This document shows, piece after piece, positions 63,188 to 64,000 of a DNA stretch of 64,000 bases (positions are counted from its first letter, which is position 1; the number at the start of each line of letters is the position of its first letter). The position numbers and the translations under genes were made by a program. Source of the stretch: Pithys albifrons albifrons (Eukaryota > Chordata > Aves > Passeriformes > Thamnophilidae); contig NC_092471.1 in assembly GCF_047495875.1 (NCBI RefSeq), forward strand, positions 20,176,501 through 20,240,500. The letters are read 5' to 3'. The notes below the pieces were generated by a model that was not told the DNA's origin, did not search any database, and worked only from the letters and a program-made list of their open reading frames with translations.

Positions 63188-63640
63188 CAGATGTCTCAGA
63201 ATCACAGAATCAATTATTTTGGAAAAGTCCAACGTGTGACTGACACCACCTTGTCCCCCAGCCCAGAGCACTGAGCGCCATGTCCAGACATTCCATCAAC
63301 ACCTCCAGGGATGAGGATTCCACCACCTTCCTGGGCAGCCCCTTCCAATATCTAACTACCCCTTCTGTGAAGTTTTCCCTAATATCCAATATCAAACTTC
63401 CCTGGCCCAGCCTGAGGCCGTTCCCTCTCCTCCTGTCCCTGTTCCTGGAGCAGAGCCCGACCCCTGTCCTGGCTCCCCCCTCCTGGCAGGGATTGCAGAG
63501 CCAGAAGGTGCCCCCTAAGCCTCCTTTTCTCCAGCTGAGCCCTCCCAGCTCCCTCAGCCTCTCCTGCTGCTCCAGCCCCTTCCCCAGCTCCATTCCCTTT
63601 CCTGGACCCGTTCCACAGACACACAGTGACACAGGAACAG
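63188..63640 (-). mobile_element. CR1 3' end
   Basis: It opens with CAGAATCACAGAATCAATTA, then CR1 3'-UTR text on the minus strand (TCCAGGGATGAGGATTCCAC, CTGGGCAGCCCCTTCCAATA) up to about 63640. Confidence 0.85.
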
Positions 63641-63785
63641 CCCAAGCTGGTACCTCACAGGAGCCCCAACAAAACCCCTGGGCATTTATCCTCTCCAAGT
63701 CCAAGCTCGGCAGGTCTCGCTCTTCCTCCCAGTCCTTGGTTGTTGCTCTGTCTCCCAGGGGGCCTTTTTTAACACAAACATCCCC
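63641..63785. other. Short spacer
   Basis: No gene recognised. Confidence 0.3.
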
Positions 63786-64000
63786 CTCCCACTCCTGTTC
63801 CCCTCCAATGCTGTGCTCTCCAGCTGGTGCAGCTTCTCCCGGGGCTGCTCCACCGTGTCCTTCCCTCCCGCAGAGAAGGTGACAGCCCGGGGGGAGGCCC
63901 TGAGCACCTCGGGGGCTGGGGCTGCCCCATTCCCCGGGGGCTTTGGGGCCAGCCCTGGCCCCTCCAGCCGGGCCTCCATCCCACCCCAGCACAGCCCCAA
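63786..64000 (+). repeat. Duplicated segment, copy 2 (cut by window end)
   Basis: Same sequence and orientation as 58437-58650, with isolated substitutions such as CCGCCGTG to CCACCGTG. It continues past the window. Confidence 0.9.

Overview
The window is vertebrate nuclear DNA and very probably avian. It carries CR1 retrotransposons with the 3'-terminal ATTCTATG-type repeats, many solo LTRs of bird endogenous retroviruses, and dense GC-rich minisatellites broken by short, gene-rich, CpG-rich stretches. The left 7.5 kb is AT-rich and the rest is mostly GC-rich, as expected near a composition boundary on a bird microchromosome. The LTR content would suit a songbird, but this is inference.

Three protein genes are supported. 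(1) A single minus-strand exon at 2052-2196 belongs to the RPGRIP1/RPGRIP1L ciliary family; the rest of that gene would lie to the left, with its 5' end perhaps at the CpG-rich stretch near 8.3-8.8 kb. (2) A complete nine-coding-exon plus-strand Rag GTPase gene (27807-41448, 313 codons) has a CpG promoter at 25.84-26.17 kb carrying two CACGTG boxes. Its protein reads as RagA, but its exon structure and neighbour are those of mammalian RRAGB. (3) A plus-strand KLF8 gene (51813-54733, 319 codons from the first well-supported ATG) has intact PVDLS and IKTE motifs and three C2H2 fingers. A tRNA-Glu(TTC) gene lies on the minus strand at 25573-25644, just upstream of the Rag promoter.

Layout: 1-13.2 kb holds the RPGRIP1-family exon, several LTRs (three with clear target-site duplications) and two near-identical CR1 foldback composites. 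13.2-20.3 kb holds AT-rich and GC-rich simple arrays and an orphan CpG promoter at 18.49-18.56 kb. 20.3-23.5 kb has no recognised gene. 23.5-25.2 kb is a minisatellite. 25.6-41.8 kb is the tRNA and the Rag gene. 41.8-48 kb is intergenic with 176-bp and roughly 75-90-bp tandem arrays. 48-55.5 kb is the KLF8 promoter region and gene. 55.9-58.4 kb is CR1, including reverse-transcriptase remnants. 58.4-64 kb holds an LTR and a rearranged, partly inverted duplication of the KLF8 last intron and last exon.

The Rag GTPase acts in amino-acid signalling to mTORC1 at the lysosome. KLF8 is a CtBP-recruiting transcription factor. Nothing here suggests the genes work in one pathway; the Rag-KLF8 adjacency looks like old conserved synteny (human Xp11.21). 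Almost all of the very long open frames in the window come from minisatellites and are not genes.
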